From: Arthrobacter echini
GTDB taxonomy: Bacteria > Actinomycetota > Actinomycetes > Actinomycetales > Micrococcaceae
DNA: 64,000 bases
Assembly: GCF_004803505.1 (NCBI RefSeq)
Contig: NZ_SSWH01000012.1
Coordinates: 25,886 to 89,885, forward strand
Direction: 5' to 3'
Shown: positions 17,600 to 27,901 of the stretch, in pieces
Layout of the letters: each line of letters starts with the position of its first letter
Position numbering within the stretch: position 1 is the stretch's first letter
Made by a program: the position numbers and the translations under genes
The notes under the pieces: generated by a model
Seen by the model: only the letters and a program-made list of their open reading frames with translations
Databases searched by the model: none
What the model was told of the DNA's origin: nothing

Positions 17600-20107
17600 A
17601 TGTTTGAGAGATTTACGGATCGTGCCCGTCGTGTTGTTGTGCTGGCCCAGGAAGAGGCCCGCATGCTCAACCACAATTACATCGGCACCGAGCACATTCT
17701 GCTTGGCCTGATCCACGAGGGTGAGGGTGTCGCCGCCAAGGCGCTCGAGTCGTTGAGCATCTCCCTCGGTGCCGTCCGGGAACAGGTTCAGGAGATCATC
17801 GGTCAGGGGCAGCAGGCCCCGTCCGGTCATATCCCGTTCACCCCGCGCGCCAAGAAGGTGCTGGAGCTGTCCCTGCGGGAGGCGCTCCAGCTCGGCCACA
17901 ATTACATCGGTACCGAGCACATCCTGCTCGGTCTCATCCGTGAGGGTGAGGGTGTCGCTGCACAGGTACTCGTCAAGCTCGGCGCGGACCTCAACCGGGT
18001 CCGTCAGCAGGTCATCCAGCTGCTGTCGGGATACCAGGGCAAGGAGCCGGCCGCTGCCGGCGGTCCTGCCCAGGAGGGAACCCCCGCCGGCTCCGTGGTC
18101 CTCGACCAGTTTGGCCGGAACCTCACCCAGGCGGCGCGCGAGTCCAAGCTCGACCCGGTCATCGGGCGCGAGCACGAGATGGAGCGCGTCATGCAGGTGC
18201 TCTCCCGCCGGACCAAGAACAATCCCGTCCTGATCGGTGAGCCCGGCGTCGGCAAGACCGCTGTGGTCGAGGGCCTCGCCCAGGCGATCGTCCGCGGTGA
18301 CGTGCCGGAGACGCTCAGGGACAAGCAGCTCTACACGCTCGACCTCGGATCGCTGGTCGCCGGTTCGCGGTACCGCGGTGACTTCGAGGAGCGCCTGAAG
18401 AAGGTCCTCAAGGAGATCCGTACCCGCGGTGACATCATCCTGTTCATCGACGAGATCCACACCCTCGTGGGTGCCGGTGCCGCCGAAGGTGCCATCGATG
18501 CGGCGTCGATCCTCAAGCCCATGCTCGCTCGTGGTGAACTCCAGACCATCGGTGCGACGACGCTGGACGAGTACCGCAAGCACATCGAGAAGGACGCCGC
18601 CCTGGAACGTCGTTTCCAGCCGATCCAGGTGGCCGAGCCCTCCGTGGACCACACCGTCCAGATCCTCAAGGGTCTGCGTGACCGGTACGAGGCACACCAC
18701 CGCGTGTCCATCACGGACGGTGCGCTGAGCAGCGCGGCATCCTTGGCCGAGCGGTACATCTCTGACCGGTTCCTGCCGGACAAGGCGATCGACCTGATCG
18801 ACGAGGCCGGAGCGCGGCTGCGCATCCGCCGCATGACCGCGCCGCCTGAGCTCAAGGACATGGACGAGCGCATCGCCGACGTCCGGCGTCAGAAGGAGTC
18901 GGCCATCGACTCCCAGGACTTCGAGGGCGCGGCTTCCCTGCGGGACACGGAGCAGAAGCTCCACGACGAGCGCAGTGACAAGGAGCGTCGCTGGAAGTCC
19001 GGCGGGCTCGACGACGTCGCCGAGGTCGACGAGGAACTGATCGCCGAGGTGCTGGCGAACTCCACGGGCATCCCCGTGTTCAAGCTGACGGAGGCCGAGT
19101 CCTCCCGACTGCTCAACATGGAGGCCGAGCTGCACAATCGTGTGGTCGGCCAGGACGAGGCGATCAAGTCGATCTCGCAGGCCATCCGACGCACGCGCGC
19201 CGGCCTGAAGGACCCGAAGCGTCCGGGCGGTTCGTTCATCTTCGCCGGTCCCACCGGTGTGGGTAAGACCGAGCTCGCCAAGGCGCTCGCCGAGTTCCTG
19301 TTCGGGGACGAGGATGCGCTGATCACCCTCGACATGTCGGAGTACTCGGAGAAGCACACCGTCTCGCGGCTCTTCGGTGCCCCTCCGGGATACGTGGGCT
19401 ACGAAGAGGGCGGGCAGCTGACCGAGAAGGTCCGCCGCAAGCCGTTCTCCGTGGTGCTGTTCGACGAGGTGGAGAAGGCCCACTCGGACCTGTTCAACTC
19501 GCTGCTGCAGATCCTGGAGGACGGTCGCCTGACCGACAGCCAGGGACGCATGGTGGACTTCAAGAACACCGTGATCATCATGACCACCAACCTCGGAACC
19601 AGGGACATCTCCAAGGGTGTCATGACGGGCTTCCAGTCCGGCACGGACACCACCACCAGCTACAACCGGATGAAGGCCAAGGTCCAGGAGGAGCTCAAGC
19701 AGCACTTCCGCCCCGAGTTCCTCAACCGTGTGGATGACACCGTGGTGTTCCCGCAGCTCACGCAGGACGAGATCGTGCAGATCGTCGATCTGTTCGTCGA
19801 GCGGCTCGGCAAGCGCATGGCGGACCAGGGGATGACGCTGGAACTCACCCCGGCTGCCAAGGTGCTGCTGGCCACGCGTGGTTACGATCCGGCGATGGGT
19901 GCGCGGCCGTTGCGCCGCACCATCCAGCGCGAGATCGAGGACCAGCTCTCGGAGAAGATCCTCTTCGGCGAGATCATCGCGGGAGAGCACATCGAGGTCG
20001 ACGTCGAGGGTGAGGGTGTCGACGCCCGGTTCACCTTCGTGGGCCACGGTGCGCCCAAGGCACTCGAGGATCTGCCGGCGGCCCTGGAGGCGACCGTCCC
20101 CGAGTAG
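17600..20107 (+). CDS. clpC: ATP-dependent Clp protease ATP-binding subunit ClpC
   Basis: AAA+ unfoldase of 835 residues that feeds substrates to ClpP. Two N-terminal Clp repeats ([15 protein letters not shown] and [14 protein letters not shown], about 24-110) precede the first ATPase module (Walker A GEPGVGKT from about residue 213), a UVR-type middle region (about 430-470), and the second module (Walker A GPTGVGKT from about residue 550). The ATG at 17600 was preferred to the GTG at 17591 because GGAG lies eight bases before it. A strong terminator follows, so the gene appears monocistronic. Confidence 0.95.
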   Translation: MFERFTDRARRVVVLAQEEARMLNHNYIGTEHILLGLIHEGEGVAAKALESLSISLGAVREQVQEIIGQGQQAPSGHIPFTPRAKKVLELSLREALQLGHNYIGTEHILLGLIREGEGVAAQVLVKLGADLNRVRQQVIQLLSGYQGKEPAAAGGPAQEGTPAGSVVLDQFGRNLTQAARESKLDPVIGREHEMERVMQVLSRRTKNNPVLIGEPGVGKTAVVEGLAQAIVRGDVPETLRDKQLYTLDLGSLVAGSRYRGDFEERLKKVLKEIRTRGDIILFIDEIHTLVGAGAAEGAIDAASILKPMLARGELQTIGATTLDEYRKHIEKDAALERRFQPIQVAEPSVDHTVQILKGLRDRYEAHHRVSITDGALSSAASLAERYISDRFLPDKAIDLIDEAGARLRIRRMTAPPELKDMDERIADVRRQKESAIDSQDFEGAASLRDTEQKLHDERSDKERRWKSGGLDDVAEVDEELIAEVLANSTGIPVFKLTEAESSRLLNMEAELHNRVVGQDEAIKSISQAIRRTRAGLKDPKRPGGSFIFAGPTGVGKTELAKALAEFLFGDEDALITLDMSEYSEKHTVSRLFGAPPGYVGYEEGGQLTEKVRRKPFSVVLFDEVEKAHSDLFNSLLQILEDGRLTDSQGRMVDFKNTVIIMTTNLGTRDISKGVMTGFQSGTDTTTSYNRMKAKVQEELKQHFRPEFLNRVDDTVVFPQLTQDEIVQIVDLFVERLGKRMADQGMTLELTPAAKVLLATRGYDPAMGARPLRRTIQREIEDQLSEKILFGEIIAGEHIEVDVEGEGVDARFTFVGHGAPKALEDLPAALEATVPE

Positions 20108-20142
20108 GACGCGCTCCGCGCCTGGCAGCACCACCTGCAGTA

Positions 20143-20176
20143 CGGAACCCGCCCCGGGTCACCAGGGCGGGTTCCG
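20143..20176 (+). terminator. clpC terminator
   Basis: GGAACCCGCCC (20144-20154) pairs perfectly with GGGCGGGTTCC (20165-20175), extended by one C-G pair, with a ten-base loop. It begins 36 bases after the clpC stop. No T-tract follows, as is common in high-GC actinobacteria. Confidence 0.8.
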
Positions 20177-20294
20177 CCGTCTGCGGGTGAATCCCACACT
20201 TCGAGGGAGCGGGTGGCCGGTCAGGTGCTGCCGGCACCGGATCCCTTCGGGAGTGCGTGGTGCACCGGGCCACGGACGGTGGTAGAGATGACCC

Positions 20295-22322
20295 ATGAGC
20301 ACCCCTTTCTCCTCCCTCGATCAGTTCGTCGCCGTCCCCCGGGTCGGCGGACTCGTCCTCGACAGGCAGGGAACGCGACTGGTCACCTCCGTGACCACCG
20401 TCGATACGAAGGGCACCGCCTACCGGACAGCGCTGTGGGAGGTGGATCCCGAGGGCAGGCAGCCCGCCCGCCGGCTCACGCACAGCGCCGCCGGGGAGAC
20501 GGGGGCGGCGTTCCTCCCCGGTGGCGATCTCCTGTTCACCTCGGCCCGGCCGAACCCGGATGCCGCTGAGGGCGACGGTGAGGAACGCCCTGCGCTCTGG
20601 CGCCTGCCGGCCGGAGGCGGTGAGGCATATCTGCACCTGGCGCGTCGTGGCGGAGTCTCTGGGGTCACAACGGCGGCCGCCGCCGATGTCGCCGTCGTCA
20701 CCGCCGGTGTCCTTGCAGGCTCGACGAGCGAGGAGGACGACGCCGATCGCCGCGCCGGACGCGAGGACGCCGGAGTGGCCGCCGTCCTGCACGCCGGATA
20801 CCCCGTGCGCTACTGGGACGCCGATCTCGGCCCGGAGGAGCCGCGGTACTTCGACCTGCGGGAGCAGGGCGGCGAGACCGGAGCGCTGGAGGATCTCGTC
20901 CCGGCCGCGCGCGCAGGGCTGCGGGACGCCGAGCCGGTCCTGAGTCCCGACGGAGCAGTACTCTTCACGGCGTTCACGGTTCCTGAGGAGTTCGGGTCCC
21001 AGCGCACCGTGCTCGCGCGCGTCGACCGCGCGAGACGGGAGTTCGGCGTCCTGCTCGATGATCGGGCGAACGACTATCATCCCGGGCCGGTGAGTCCGGA
21101 CGGGAACCACCTGGTCGTGGTCAGTGAACGGCGCACCACGGCCGAACTGGCCCCGAAGAGCACTCTGCTGCTGCTCCCCACAGCCGGCGGCGACCCCGAG
21201 CCGCTGGCAGCGGACTGGGACCGCTGGCCCGTTCCCCAGGCATGGCTCCCCGACGGCTCCGCCCTCGTGGTCACGGCCGACGACGACGGCGGGGCACCGG
21301 TCTTCCTGATCGACGTCGCAACAGGGTCCGTGCGCCGGCTGACGCAGGACACCGCCGCCTACTCCGACGTCCGGGTCGCCCCCGACGGGCTCACGGCCTA
21401 CGCCCTGCGCAGTTCGTACCTGTTCCCGCCCGAGATCGTCCGCGTGGATCTTGCCTCCGGCGCCACCGAGCGGCTCCTGAACCCCACCGAGCGTCCGGAA
21501 CTGCCGGGCACCCTCGAACGCGTGGACTCGGTCGGGGAGGACGGCCGAAGCGTGCGCTCGTGGCTCGTACTGCCCGAGGGAGCCTCCGCCGGGTCGAAGG
21601 TCCCGGCGCTGGTGTGGGTCCACGGCGGGCCCATCGGATCCTGGAACGCCTGGAGCTGGCGGTGGTGCCCCTGGGTCATGGCGGCGCGGGGCTACGCCGT
21701 CCTCCTGCCCGATCCGGCCCTGTCCACCGGCTACGGGCAGCACATGGTCGACCGCGGCTGGGGGCAGTGGGGCAGCGCGCCGTACACCGACATCATGGCT
21801 GCGACCGACGACCTCGTGGCACGGGAGGAGATCGATGCCGCGCGCATCGCCGCCATGGGAGGCAGTTTCGGGGGCTACATGGCGAACTGGATCGCCGGGC
21901 ACACGGACCGCTTCGCGGCAATCGTGACCCATGCCGGTCTGTGGGCACTGGACCAGTTCGGGGCCACGACGGATGCGGCCTTCTACTGGAAGCGGGAGAT
22001 GACGCCCGAGGCGATGCTGCGGAACTCGCCGCACCGGCACGTGGGGAGCATCGGCACGCCGATGCTCGTCATCCACGGGGACAAGGACTACCGCGTGCCC
22101 ATCGGTGAGGGATTGCGCCTGTGGTACGAGCTCCTCTCGGCCTCGAAGCTGCCGGCGGCCGACGACGGGACCACAGTGCACCGTTTCCTGTACTTCCCCG
22201 ACGAGAACCACTGGATCCTCAAGCCGCAGCACGCGAAGATCTGGTACTCCGTGATCGAGGCCTTCCTGGCCGAGCACCTCCTCGGCCAGGAGCGCGACCT
22301 GCCGCCGGAGCTGGGGCTGTAG
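20295..22322 (+). CDS. S9 family prolyl oligopeptidase-like serine peptidase
   Basis: Protein of 675 residues with an N-terminal beta-propeller-like half (about 1-400) and a C-terminal alpha/beta-hydrolase domain. The nucleophile elbow GGSFGG places Ser at about 524, the acid is in HGDKDYRVP (Asp about 598), and His is in ENHWI (about 639). This fits acylaminoacyl- or dipeptidyl-peptidase-like S9 enzymes that cleave short peptides. No signal peptide is visible, so it is probably cytoplasmic. The upstream ribosome binding site is weak. Confidence 0.88.
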   Translation: MSTPFSSLDQFVAVPRVGGLVLDRQGTRLVTSVTTVDTKGTAYRTALWEVDPEGRQPARRLTHSAAGETGAAFLPGGDLLFTSARPNPDAAEGDGEERPALWRLPAGGGEAYLHLARRGGVSGVTTAAAADVAVVTAGVLAGSTSEEDDADRRAGREDAGVAAVLHAGYPVRYWDADLGPEEPRYFDLREQGGETGALEDLVPAARAGLRDAEPVLSPDGAVLFTAFTVPEEFGSQRTVLARVDRARREFGVLLDDRANDYHPGPVSPDGNHLVVVSERRTTAELAPKSTLLLLPTAGGDPEPLAADWDRWPVPQAWLPDGSALVVTADDDGGAPVFLIDVATGSVRRLTQDTAAYSDVRVAPDGLTAYALRSSYLFPPEIVRVDLASGATERLLNPTERPELPGTLERVDSVGEDGRSVRSWLVLPEGASAGSKVPALVWVHGGPIGSWNAWSWRWCPWVMAARGYAVLLPDPALSTGYGQHMVDRGWGQWGSAPYTDIMAATDDLVAREEIDAARIAAMGGSFGGYMANWIAGHTDRFAAIVTHAGLWALDQFGATTDAAFYWKREMTPEAMLRNSPHRHVGSIGTPMLVIHGDKDYRVPIGEGLRLWYELLSASKLPAADDGTTVHRFLYFPDENHWILKPQHAKIWYSVIEAFLAEHLLGQERDLPPELGL

Positions 22323-22400
22323 GCGGGCCGGCGCCGTGCCGTTCCGGCGTCGTGCTGATCCGGAGTGAGGGTACGCCGTGATGATTTGTAGAGTGGGCGG

Positions 22401-22910
22401 ATGAGCCTGCCCTTCACCGTCCGCCGTGCCCGCACCTCGGACGTGCCGGCGATCAAGACCCTCATCGCGCCGCTCGCGCAGGAGCGCATCCTGATCGCCA
22501 AGGAGACGGTGGCGTACTACGAGGCGCTGCCGGAGTTCCGGGTCGCGGAGGATGCCGACGGCGCGCTGCTCGGCTGCGGTGCGCTGCACATCATGTGGGA
22601 GGACCTCGCCGAGGTGCGCACCCTGGCGACGTCGCCGCCTGCCCGCGGAACGGGGGTGGGACACGCCCTGGTGGAGGAGCTGCTGGCCGGGGCACGCGAT
22701 GTCGGGGTCAGCCGCGTCTTCTGCCTCACGTTCGAGGTCGACTTCTTCCGCCGCCACGGGTTCTCGGTCATGGAGGACCAGTCCGTCGTCGACCCGGTGA
22801 TCTACTCCGAGCTGCTGCGCTCACACGACGAGGGCGTCGCCGAATTCCTGGACCTGGCGCGGGTCAAACCGAACACGCTCGGCAACACCCGGATGATCCG
22901 GCGGCTCTGA
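22401..22910 (+). CDS. GNAT family N-acetyltransferase, probable amino-acid N-acetyltransferase
   Basis: Single-domain GNAT protein of 169 residues. The acetyl-CoA binding motif ARGTGVGHALVEELL lies at about residues 75-89. The overall pattern (FTVRRARTSDVPAIKTLI at the start, FEVDFFRRHGF near 115, and LPEFRVAEDADG) matches the short stand-alone ArgA-like glutamate N-acetyltransferases of actinobacteria, which start arginine synthesis. No arg genes are nearby, so a more general acetyltransferase role cannot be excluded. Confidence 0.75.
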   Translation: MSLPFTVRRARTSDVPAIKTLIAPLAQERILIAKETVAYYEALPEFRVAEDADGALLGCGALHIMWEDLAEVRTLATSPPARGTGVGHALVEELLAGARDVGVSRVFCLTFEVDFFRRHGFSVMEDQSVVDPVIYSELLRSHDEGVAEFLDLARVKPNTLGNTRMIRRL

Positions 22911-23122
22911 ACGTCGTACCCGGTGGCTCGGCGATGTCCGCTCGGGGTGACCGGGGTAGACGGCAGGGAGGCCCGGGGTCGCACGTGCGGGCGGCCCCGT
23001 CCACACCCTAGGCGCGCGCACCGGCGGGCGGTAACGTGGCCAGTGTCCACGCGGTCATCGAGCGGCCATCGCGTCACGGGCCGCAGCCGTGCCCGTCCGT
23101 CCGCAGCGAAGGAGCACCCGTC

Positions 23123-24124
23123 GTGAAGAAGCTCATCAATGACCCCAGAGCAGTGGTGGAGGAGTCGGTCGAGGGCTTCGGGATCGCCCACGCAGACCTC
23201 GTGACCGTCCACCCGGACCCCCTGTTCGTGGTGCGCAGGGACGCGCCCGTGCAGGGGAAGGTGGGCCTGGTCTCCGGTGGGGGAAGCGGGCACGAACCGC
23301 TGCATGCAGGCTTCGTGGGACGGGGTATGCTCGACGCCGCCGTTCCCGGCGCCGTCTTCACCTCACCCACACCCGATGCCATCATTCCCGCGACGACGGC
23401 CGTGGACGGCGGGGCAGGCGTCCTGCACATCGTCAAGAACTACACGGGCGACGTCCTGAACTTCGAGACGGCGGCGGAGATGGCGGCAGCGGACGGCGTC
23501 GACGTGCGCTCGGTGCTCGTGAACGACGACGTCGCCGTCGAGGACTCGCTGTACACGGCGGGGCGCCGCGGGGTCGGCGGAACGGTCCTCGTGGAACGTA
23601 TCGCCGGTGCGGCCGCCGAGCGGGGCGATGATCTGGACTCCGTCGCAGCGGTGGCGCAGCGGGTGATCGACGGAGTCCGCTCCATGGGCGTGGCACTGAC
23701 CGCGTGCACCGTCCCGCATGCCGGGGTGCCCAGTTTCGAGCTGACGGAGGACGAGATCGAGATCGGCGTCGGCATCCACGGCGAACCGGGCCGGCACCGC
23801 ATCGCCATGGAGGACGCCGACGGCATCACGCAGCGCCTCCTGGATCCCATCACGTCCGATCTGCAGCTCGTCTCCGGTGACCGGACGATCGTCATGGTCA
23901 ACGGGATGGGCGGAACCCCGGCCGGCGAGCTGTACATCGTGTTCCGGAGGGTGGCGCAGCTGCTCGAGGGCCTCGGCGTGAGGATCGAGCGATCGCTGGT
24001 GGGCAACTACATCACGGCCCTCGAGATGCAGGGGGCGTCGCTGACCGTCCTGCGTGCCGACGACGAGATGCTCGAGCTGTGGGACACACCGGTCCACACC
24101 GCCGCGCTGCGCTGGGGGGTGTGA
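23123..24124 (+). CDS. dhaK: Dihydroxyacetone kinase subunit DhaK
   Basis: Substrate-binding subunit of the PTS-dependent dihydroxyacetone kinase; it holds dihydroxyacetone through a hemiaminal bond to a histidine. From the GTG at 23123, with AAGGAG upstream, the protein has 333 residues. [12 protein letters not shown] is near residues 52-63, and the probable covalent His is in IHGEPG at about 219. dhaL starts one base after the stop, and dhaM overlaps dhaL, so the three form an operon. A 212-base leader lies before it with no regulator gene adjacent. Confidence 0.94.
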   Translation: MKKLINDPRAVVEESVEGFGIAHADLVTVHPDPLFVVRRDAPVQGKVGLVSGGGSGHEPLHAGFVGRGMLDAAVPGAVFTSPTPDAIIPATTAVDGGAGVLHIVKNYTGDVLNFETAAEMAAADGVDVRSVLVNDDVAVEDSLYTAGRRGVGGTVLVERIAGAAAERGDDLDSVAAVAQRVIDGVRSMGVALTACTVPHAGVPSFELTEDEIEIGVGIHGEPGRHRIAMEDADGITQRLLDPITSDLQLVSGDRTIVMVNGMGGTPAGELYIVFRRVAQLLEGLGVRIERSLVGNYITALEMQGASLTVLRADDEMLELWDTPVHTAALRWGV

Positions 24125-24125
24125 C

Positions 24126-24776
24126 GTGGCCGAAGTGCTCGACACCGCGTGGGCCCTGCGCTGGATCCGGAACACGGCGGACGTGATCTCCGCCGAACGC
24201 ACCCAGCTGATCGAGCTGGACCGGGCCATCGGCGACGCCGACCACGGCGAGAACCTGGACCGCGGCTTCACGGCGGTGATCGGCAGGATCGACGCCGGGG
24301 AAGCCTCTGCCACCCCGGCGAGCGTGCTGAAACTGGTGGCCATGACGCTGATGTCCACCGTGGGCGGCGCGGCCGGACCGCTCTACGGAACGGCCTTCCT
24401 GCGCGCAGCGACCGCGCTCGGCGACGCGGAGGAGGTCGACGCCGCGCTCGTGGCGACCCTGGTCGGCGCCGCCCGCGACGGTATCATGGCCCGGGGCAAG
24501 GCCGAGGTGGGTGACAAGACCATGGTGGACGCCTGGACCCCTGCCGCGGATGCGGCACGGACCGCAGCCCAGGATGGTGCCACGCCGGCGGACGTGCTGG
24601 CTGCTGCGGCCCGGGCGGCCGAGGCCGGCGCCCGCGGCACCGAACCGCTGATCGCCCGCAAGGGCAGGGCGAGTTACCTGGGCGAGCGCAGCGCGGGGCA
24701 TCGGGATCCCGGCGCGGTGTCCAGCGCCCTGATCCTGCGGGCCGCGGCCGACGCCGCGCAGGAAGGCTCCGCGTGA
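24126..24776 (+). CDS. dhaL: Dihydroxyacetone kinase subunit DhaL
   Basis: ADP-binding subunit of 216 residues that carries the phosphoryl group from DhaM to dihydroxyacetone bound in DhaK. The magnesium-ADP motif IGDADHGENLDRG occurs at about residues 33-45, and GGAAGPLYGTAF and GDKTMVDAW are further family landmarks. The GTG start at 24126 follows dhaK by one base; the stop overlaps dhaM in a GTGA arrangement. Confidence 0.94.
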   Translation: MAEVLDTAWALRWIRNTADVISAERTQLIELDRAIGDADHGENLDRGFTAVIGRIDAGEASATPASVLKLVAMTLMSTVGGAAGPLYGTAFLRAATALGDAEEVDAALVATLVGAARDGIMARGKAEVGDKTMVDAWTPAADAARTAAQDGATPADVLAAAARAAEAGARGTEPLIARKGRASYLGERSAGHRDPGAVSSALILRAAADAAQEGSA

Positions 24777-25519
24777 GCGTCGGTCTGGTGATCGTCTCCC
24801 ACAGCGAGAAGATCGCCGAAGGCGTTGTGGAGCTCGCGGCGCAGATGGCGCCCGACGTCGTGATCGTCGCGGCGGGGGGAGTCGCGGGCGGGGACGGCGA
24901 CGCCGCTGGTCGCATCGGAACCAGCTTCGAGCGCGTCCAGTCCGGTATCGGGCGGGCGATGGGCGGGGACGGCGTCGTGGTGCTGACCGATCTCGGCTCC
25001 GCCGTCATGACCGCGGAGATGGCACTGGAGTTCCTCGACGCCGAGGCGCGCGGATCGGTGCGGCTCGCCGAGGCCGCCCTGGTCGAGGGAGCTGTCGCTG
25101 CCGCCGTGCAGTCCCAGTCGGGCGCGTCCCTCGAGGATGTGCTGCGTGCAGCGGAGGCCGCCGTCGTCTCGATCCGTCCCGACGAGCTCGAGCCCTTCGT
25201 CAGTCAGGGCGCAACGGGCCGTGGGAAGCCCGATTCTCCCGGCGCCGCCTCCTCCGGGTCGCACGTCAGCGGTGTGTTCACGCTCCCGAACCGGATGGGT
25301 CTGCACGCCCGTCCGGCCGCGCTGCTCGCCTCCGGTCTCCTGGAGCTGGACGCGGACGTGACGGTGAACGGCGTGGACGCCACATCGGTGATGCTCCTGA
25401 TGAGTCTGGGGCTGGGCCAGGGCAGAACCGTCTCGGTCGAAGCCAGCGGACCCGACGCGCAGGCCGCGCTCGAGTTCATCGGTGACGCGGTCGAATCGGG
25501 GTTCGGCGAACCGTCCTGA
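24773..25519 (+). CDS. dhaM: DhaM phosphotransferase subunit with fused HPr domain
   Basis: Passes phosphate from the PTS to DhaL. The 248-residue protein has an N-terminal EIIA-mannose-type domain with phosphorylatable His in VSHSEKIAEG (His10), a Ser/Gly linker (about 140-165), and a C-terminal HPr domain with MGLHARPA (His178). E. coli DhaM adds a truncated enzyme I domain; here none is present, so phosphate must come from a separate enzyme I. The gene is convergent with mutY with only six bases between stops. Confidence 0.9.
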   Translation: MSVGLVIVSHSEKIAEGVVELAAQMAPDVVIVAAGGVAGGDGDAAGRIGTSFERVQSGIGRAMGGDGVVVLTDLGSAVMTAEMALEFLDAEARGSVRLAEAALVEGAVAAAVQSQSGASLEDVLRAAEAAVVSIRPDELEPFVSQGATGRGKPDSPGAASSGSHVSGVFTLPNRMGLHARPAALLASGLLELDADVTVNGVDATSVMLLMSLGLGQGRTVSVEASGPDAQAALEFIGDAVESGFGEPS

Positions 25520-25525
25520 TCCCGG

Positions 25526-26524
25526 TCAACCGGGCAGGCGGATGCCGCCGTCGGTCTCCTGCGCCAGGCCATCCGTGAGGAGACCGGCCAGAGCCCGTTC
25601 GTGCTGCTCGCTCGGAGCCCGCAGCCCGTGCAGGGCCCTGAGCGCAGCGTGGAGCGGGCCGATCTCCGCCGGCTCCCCCATGGCCAGATCGACCGGAGCC
25701 TCGATGAGGACATGGCGCGGAACAGGAGTTTCGGCAGTACGCAGCACCGCGACGATCGCTCCGCGCACCTGACGATCCGTCCCTGCCCAGGACTGCCCCC
25801 TGGGCGTGTAGTCCGCAGTCGGCCGGCCCGCGGACACCCAGGCACAGGCGTCCAGGACCGGGCAGTCCCGGCACGCCGGCGCCCTGGCCGTGCACGTCAC
25901 CGCTCCGAGTTCCATGACCGCGGCATTCCACCGCACCGACAGTGCGTCGTCGTCCGGCAGCAGGGCTTCCGCGCGTCGCATCTCGGCGGCTGTGAGCGCC
26001 GGGGCGGGTAGGGCCGCGCCCGCGAACAGGCGAGCCTGCACCCGCCTGATGTTCGTGTCCACCACCGTCTCGCGTCGGTGGAACGCGAAGGCCGCGACGG
26101 CGGCAGCGGTGTAGGCTCCCACGCCCGGCAGGGCCAGGAGTTCCTCGCGGGTCGTCGGAACGGAGCCGTGGTGGTGCAGCACGATCGCCGTCGCCGCGGC
26201 ATGGAGGCGCAGCGCACGACGCGGGTAGCCCAGCCGGCCCCAGTGGCGCACGGCGGCGCCTGCCGGTTCGGCGGCAAGCGCGGCGGGAGTGGGCCAGCGC
26301 TCGAGCCAGTCCTGCCAGAGAGGCAGCACGCGCACCACCGGGGTCTGCTGCAGCATCACCTCGCTGACGAGAATGCCCCACGGTGAGCACTCGGGGTCCC
26401 GCCAGGGCAGCTCGCGGGCCGCCTCCGCGAACCAGTCCGTCAGGCGCCGGTGCACCAGCCGCGTCCTCCGGTCGGCGTCGCCGGTACCGTACTCGGAGTC
26501 CGGGACGCTTGTCTCGGTGTTCAT
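25526..26524 (-). CDS. mutY: A/G-specific adenine DNA glycosylase
   Basis: Removes adenine mispaired with guanine or 8-oxoguanine. The 332-residue protein has catalytic Glu55 in SEVMLQQTP, the helix-hairpin-helix LPGVGAYTAAAV, the catalytic Asp in VVDTNIRRVQ, and a [4Fe-4S] loop with four cysteines spaced C-x6-C-x2-C-x5-C. The C-terminal 8-oxoG-recognition domain looks shortened compared with E. coli MutY. The ATG at 26524 was chosen because AGGAG lies five bases upstream; a GTG just before it is the alternative. It follows disA on the same strand by 79 bases. Confidence 0.92.
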   Translation of the reverse strand: MNTETSVPDSEYGTGDADRRTRLVHRRLTDWFAEAARELPWRDPECSPWGILVSEVMLQQTPVVRVLPLWQDWLERWPTPAALAAEPAGAAVRHWGRLGYPRRALRLHAAATAIVLHHHGSVPTTREELLALPGVGAYTAAAVAAFAFHRRETVVDTNIRRVQARLFAGAALPAPALTAAEMRRAEALLPDDDALSVRWNAAVMELGAVTCTARAPACRDCPVLDACAWVSAGRPTADYTPRGQSWAGTDRQVRGAIVAVLRTAETPVPRHVLIEAPVDLAMGEPAEIGPLHAALRALHGLRAPSEQHERALAGLLTDGLAQETDGGIRLPG

Positions 26525-26603
26525 CACTGCTCCTGGGTCGAGGTGTGCCGGCGCGTGCCCGCGGCCGACGTCGTGCCGGGCCTACAGGTCTGCAACAGGA
26601 CCG

Positions 26604-27680
26604 CTAGAGGAAGCGGTCGAGCAGGCTCGTCTCCGCGATCCTCGACAGGCCTTCGCGGACGGTCCTGGCGCGCTGTTCGCCGATGCCGTCCACGGCCATG
26701 AGGTCCTCGATGTTCGCCGCCATGAGATTCTGCAGCCCGTCCAGGCGGTCCACCAGGCGATTGGCGATGGCGGGCGGCACGGCCTTGATGCCCGAGAGCA
26801 GGCGGTAGCCCTTGGGCTGGATGGTGGTCTCCAGCGAGTCGACGCTCGAGGCGAAACCGAGCACCCCGGCGATGGTCCCGAGATCGAGCAGCTCCGTGGA
26901 ACTCAGGCCCTGCAGGGTCGCTGTGCGCTCCTCCAGAGTGGCGGCACTGGAGCCGGTATCCATGTAGTCGCGTACGACCATCTCACTGCCCGGGCCGAGC
27001 CCGGTGGTGAGCTCCTCGACCTGGAGCGAGAGCAGGCGGCCGTCGACGCCGAGCTCCAGGACGTACTGGGAGATCTCCTCGGAGATCCTGCGCACCATCT
27101 CCTGGCGCTGCAGCATCACGGCCACGTCACGGACCGTGACCATCGCCTCGATCTCCAGGGCGGAGAGCGAGTTGGTCACCTGGTCCAGGCGCGAGCGGTA
27201 GCGCTCGAGCGTCGCCAGGGCCTGATTGGCGCGGGCGAGCACGGGTTCGGAGCCCTCCAGGACGAAGCGGATGCCGTCGATGTAGAGGGCGATGATCTGC
27301 ATGGACTGGCTGACACTGATCACGGGCACACCGGTTTGCTTCGCGACCCGCTCCGCGGTGCGATGCCGTGTGCCCGATTCCTGCGTCTCGATGGTGGGGT
27401 CGGGCACGAGCTGTACTGCGGCACGGATGATCCGGCCCGCATCACGGTCGCAGACGATCGCGCCGTCCATCTTGGCCAGTTCCCGCAGGCGGGTCGGCGA
27501 GAAATCTATCCCGATGTCGAAACCGCCGGAACAGATGGCATCCACGGTCTTGTCGAAGCCGAGCACGATCAGTGCTCCCGTGCGCCCCCGCAGGATGCGC
27601 TCGAGGCCGTCGCGCAACTGGGTTCCCGGGGCTACTCTTGCGAGGGTAGCCTTCAGCGAGTCCTCCGGACTGCGAGCCAT
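26604..27680 (-). CDS. disA: DNA integrity scanning diadenylate cyclase
   Basis: Makes cyclic di-AMP from two ATP while scanning DNA; activity falls at branched repair intermediates. From the ATG at 27680 (AAAGGA six bases upstream) it has 358 residues. The DAC domain shows MDGAIVCD (Asp72-Gly-Ala) and GTRHRTAE with the RHR motif at 105-107. A helical linker (about 150-285) and a C-terminal helix-hairpin-helix domain (AVDGIGEQRARTVREGL) follow. It lies downstream of radA on the same strand, the usual disA-radA partnership. Confidence 0.95.
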   Translation of the reverse strand: MARSPEDSLKATLARVAPGTQLRDGLERILRGRTGALIVLGFDKTVDAICSGGFDIGIDFSPTRLRELAKMDGAIVCDRDAGRIIRAAVQLVPDPTIETQESGTRHRTAERVAKQTGVPVISVSQSMQIIALYIDGIRFVLEGSEPVLARANQALATLERYRSRLDQVTNSLSALEIEAMVTVRDVAVMLQRQEMVRRISEEISQYVLELGVDGRLLSLQVEELTTGLGPGSEMVVRDYMDTGSSAATLEERTATLQGLSSTELLDLGTIAGVLGFASSVDSLETTIQPKGYRLLSGIKAVPPAIANRLVDRLDGLQNLMAANIEDLMAVDGIGEQRARTVREGLSRIAETSLLDRFL

Positions 27681-27901
27681 CGGCCATCCTTTCGCCATCC
27701 GCACTGTCGGAAGCCCGGCGCGGACGGGCGGGCGCCGACCACAGGCGGACGGCAGCTGCGTCGTCTCGCGCAGCCGGTCACAATACTACTGGCGTCCCGG
27801 ATCACCGCGGCGCAGGGTGCCGCCCGCGACGAGTGACCTGCCACCATGCGGGACTCCGCGGTTCTGCGGTTCTGCGAACAGCACCACGCTGGACGGCCGT
27901 A

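Noticed and set aside
17585..20134. Open frame of 849 codons antisense to clpC
   Set aside because: It mirrors clpC codon by codon, has no recognisable domain, and arises because high-GC third positions remove stops on the opposite strand.
20031..22757. Open frame of 908 codons antisense to the S9 peptidase gene
   Set aside because: It spans three + strand genes and intergenic DNA including a terminator; the peptidase on the + strand has clear catalytic motifs.
22911..23122. Riboswitch before dhaK
   Set aside because: The 212-base leader is GC-rich with no recognisable aptamer core or terminator/antiterminator pair.
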